From the NCBI RefSeq assembly GCF_016107325.1, contig NZ_RCVT01000002.1, forward strand, positions 372,001 to 436,000: a stretch of DNA of 64,000 nucleotides. The letters run 5' to 3'. The position numbers were made by a program, and so were the translations under genes. The number at the start of each line of letters is the position of its first letter. Position 1 is the stretch's first letter. The DNA comes from Sphingomonas sp. MA1305. Lineage in GTDB: Bacteria > Pseudomonadota > Alphaproteobacteria > Sphingomonadales > Sphingomonadaceae. The notes beneath the pieces were generated by a model that saw only the letters and a list, made by a program, of their open reading frames with translations, was not told the DNA's origin and ran no database searches. Shown here in pieces: positions 62,690 through 64,000 of the stretch.

Positions 62690-63690
62690 GAATCTTCTAC
62701 CATCCGGACCAGGCGACCCATGCGCCGGTTCACGAATTCCACAATGGCGCGCTGGCCCCGCATGCGGAGGTCGCCGGGCGCATCGCCCATATCCTCGCCG
62801 CGGTCGGTCCGACGGAACGGCCGACGGACGCGGGCATGGCGCCGATCCACGCCGTCCATCCGCCCGGCTATTGCGCGATGCTGCAGCAGGTGCCGCAGCT
62901 CTGGCGCGAGGCGGGGCGGCCGGGGGAGGCGATCCCCTATGCCTTCCCGGTGGCGCGTCGCCGGCCACTGAAGCTGATGCGGGTCGACGCGCTGCTCGGC
63001 GCGCATGCGATGGATACGGTGACGCCGATCACCGCGGAGGCATGGACCGCATCCTATTGGAGCAGCCAGGCGGCGATCGCGGCGACGCGGACGGTGCTGG
63101 CGGGGGAGGGGAGCGCCTTCGCGCTCTGCCGCCCGCCCGGCCACCATGCCGGCGCGGATTATTGCGGCGGCTATTGCTACCTCAACCATGCCGCGGTCGC
63201 GGCGCAGGCGGCGCGCGACGCGGGCGTGGCGCGCGTCGCGATCCTCGATATCGACTATCACCATGGCAACGGCACGCAGGAAATCTTCTGGGATCGCGGC
63301 GACGTCTTCTACGCCTCGCTGCACGCCGATCCGGCGACGGATTTCCCCTTCTACTGGGGCCATGCCGACGAGACGGGCGAGGGGGCAGGGCAGGGGACGA
63401 CGTTCAACCGGCCGTTGCCGCGCGGCACCGACGGCGACGACTTCCGGCGTGCGCAGGGCGAGGCACTCGCCAGGATCGCGCGCTTCGACCCCGGCCTGCT
63501 GGTCGTCAGCTTCGGTGCTGATACCTGGGAAGGCGATCCGATCTCCGCCTTCCGCGTCGCCACGCCGGATTATCGCCGGATCGCCGCGGACATCGCCGCG
63601 TTCGGCTGGCCGACGGCGATCATCATGGAGGGCGGTTATGCCGTCGACGCGCTCGGCGACAATGTCGCCGGCTTCCTTTCCGGTTTCTGA
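62686..63690 (+). CDS. Histone-deacetylase-family protein, acetylpolyamine amidohydrolase-like
   Basis: A 334-residue zinc hydrolase. HDAC family motifs are CRPPGHHAG (tandem catalytic His), GGYCYLNHAAVAAQA, the metal site DIDYHHGNGTQEIF (Asp, His), and the second metal Asp in VSFGADTWEGDPISAF, with GGYAVDALGDNV at the end. The spacing and loop length match bacterial acetylpolyamine or acetoin-type deacetylases, so removal of acetyl groups from polyamines is the best inference. ATG overlaps nhaA by 4 nt. Confidence 0.88.
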   Translation: MRIFYHPDQATHAPVHEFHNGALAPHAEVAGRIAHILAAVGPTERPTDAGMAPIHAVHPPGYCAMLQQVPQLWREAGRPGEAIPYAFPVARRRPLKLMRVDALLGAHAMDTVTPITAEAWTASYWSSQAAIAATRTVLAGEGSAFALCRPPGHHAGADYCGGYCYLNHAAVAAQAARDAGVARVAILDIDYHHGNGTQEIFWDRGDVFYASLHADPATDFPFYWGHADETGEGAGQGTTFNRPLPRGTDGDDFRRAQGEALARIARFDPGLLVVSFGADTWEGDPISAFRVATPDYRRIAADIAAFGWPTAIIMEGGYAVDALGDNVAGFLSGF

Positions 63691-64000
63691 CCTCCACCGC
63701 CAGGGCAGCGCGGCCTATCGCCGGCTGACGCTGGCGATGCTGTTCGCCGGCTTTTCGACCTTCTCGTTGCTCTATGCGGTGCAGCCGCTGCTGCCGCTGT
63801 TCGCGCGCGATTTCCGACTGAGTGCAGAGGGGGCGTCGCTCGCCGTGTCGCTGGCGACCGGGCCGCTGGCGATCGGCATATTGGGCGCGGGCATGCTCAG
63901 CGACCGGATCGGGCGACGGCCGATGATGGTGGCGGCGATGTTCGCCGCCGGCGCGCTGACCCTCGCCGCGGCGATCGTGCCGGGCTGGGGCGGGCTGCTG
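63662..64000 (+). CDS. MFS transporter, N-terminal part (runs off the window)
   Basis: ATG 63662 opens a frame that overlaps the last 29 bp of the deacetylase gene and continues past the right edge; 113 residues are visible. After a hydrophilic start (SPASFPVSDLHRQGSAAYRR) comes TM1 (LTLAMLFAGFSTFSLLYAVQ), the PLLPLFARDFRL loop, TM2 (ASLAVSLATGPLAIGILGAG) and the MFS motif SDRIGRRPMMVAAMF, which resembles YnfM-type exporters. The rest and the substrate are outside the data. Confidence 0.8.
   Translation, partial: MSPASFPVSDLHRQGSAAYRRLTLAMLFAGFSTFSLLYAVQPLLPLFARDFRLSAEGASLAVSLATGPLAIGILGAGMLSDRIGRRPMMVAAMFAAGALTLAAAIVPGWGGLL

Noticed and set aside
1-64000. CRISPR array or phage-defence island
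   Set aside because: No regularly spaced direct repeats and no Cas, restriction or known defence proteins were seen.

Overview
The window is GC-rich alphaproteobacterial chromosome, most likely Sphingomonas or a close relative. The case rests on gene families and gene order: several sigma/FecR/TonB-dependent receptor sets, a tryptophan-halogenase-like gene with a DUF6445 partner, MmcB and DUF1491 genes, and the core order hemC | tsaD-gpsA-maf-aroE-coaE-dnaQ-hpf-ptsN. No rRNA, complete tRNA or CRISPR array was seen.

0-10 kb: the end of an ECF sigma gene, a FecR anti-sigma, a HasR-like receptor and a TonB paralogue. This is the plan of a has (heme uptake) operon without a visible hemophore. 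A second receptor, a strong terminator and a secreted six-hairpin glycosidase-like protein follow. 9.8-13.3 kb: a halogenase/DUF6445 pair on the minus strand, then a scar with a frameshifted IS3 transposase and two hairpins. 13.3-22.2 kb: a GH127 and a GH29 glycosidase face a complete sigma-FecR-receptor-metallophosphoesterase unit. The region reads as nutrient scavenging, probably of plant-type glycans.

22.4-38.3 kb: redox and stress genes. These are an HHH protein with a deaminase, an HPII-type catalase, a LysR-controlled aldo/keto reductase and exporter, and a minus-strand cassette (two paralogous zinc alcohol dehydrogenases, SRPBCC protein, membrane protein, monooxygenase-like protein, PfpI protein, a deleted aldo/keto reductase and a channel-like protein). 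Divergent from the cassette is a four-PAS protein fused to a degenerate receiver and LuxR domain, followed by a Crp/Fnr regulator. Palindromes sharing the half-site TCCCTA/TAGGGA lie upstream and downstream of the PAS gene.

38.4-42.0 kb: a decayed mobile island. A truncated integrase with an internal stop, a LysR/MFS pair, a frameshifted P4-type integrase and the 3' half of tRNA-Gly(GCC) lie in a row.

42.2-64 kb: housekeeping core. It covers heme synthesis, tRNA t6A synthesis, phospholipid precursor, shikimate, CoA, proofreading, ribosome hibernation, nitrogen PTS, wall hydrolysis, DNA repair, riboflavin, LolA, FtsK, ubiquinone hydroxylase, NhaA, an acetylpolyamine-type deacetylase and MFS exporters. 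Many neighbours overlap by 4 nt (ATGA/GTGA/TTGA), so translational coupling is common.
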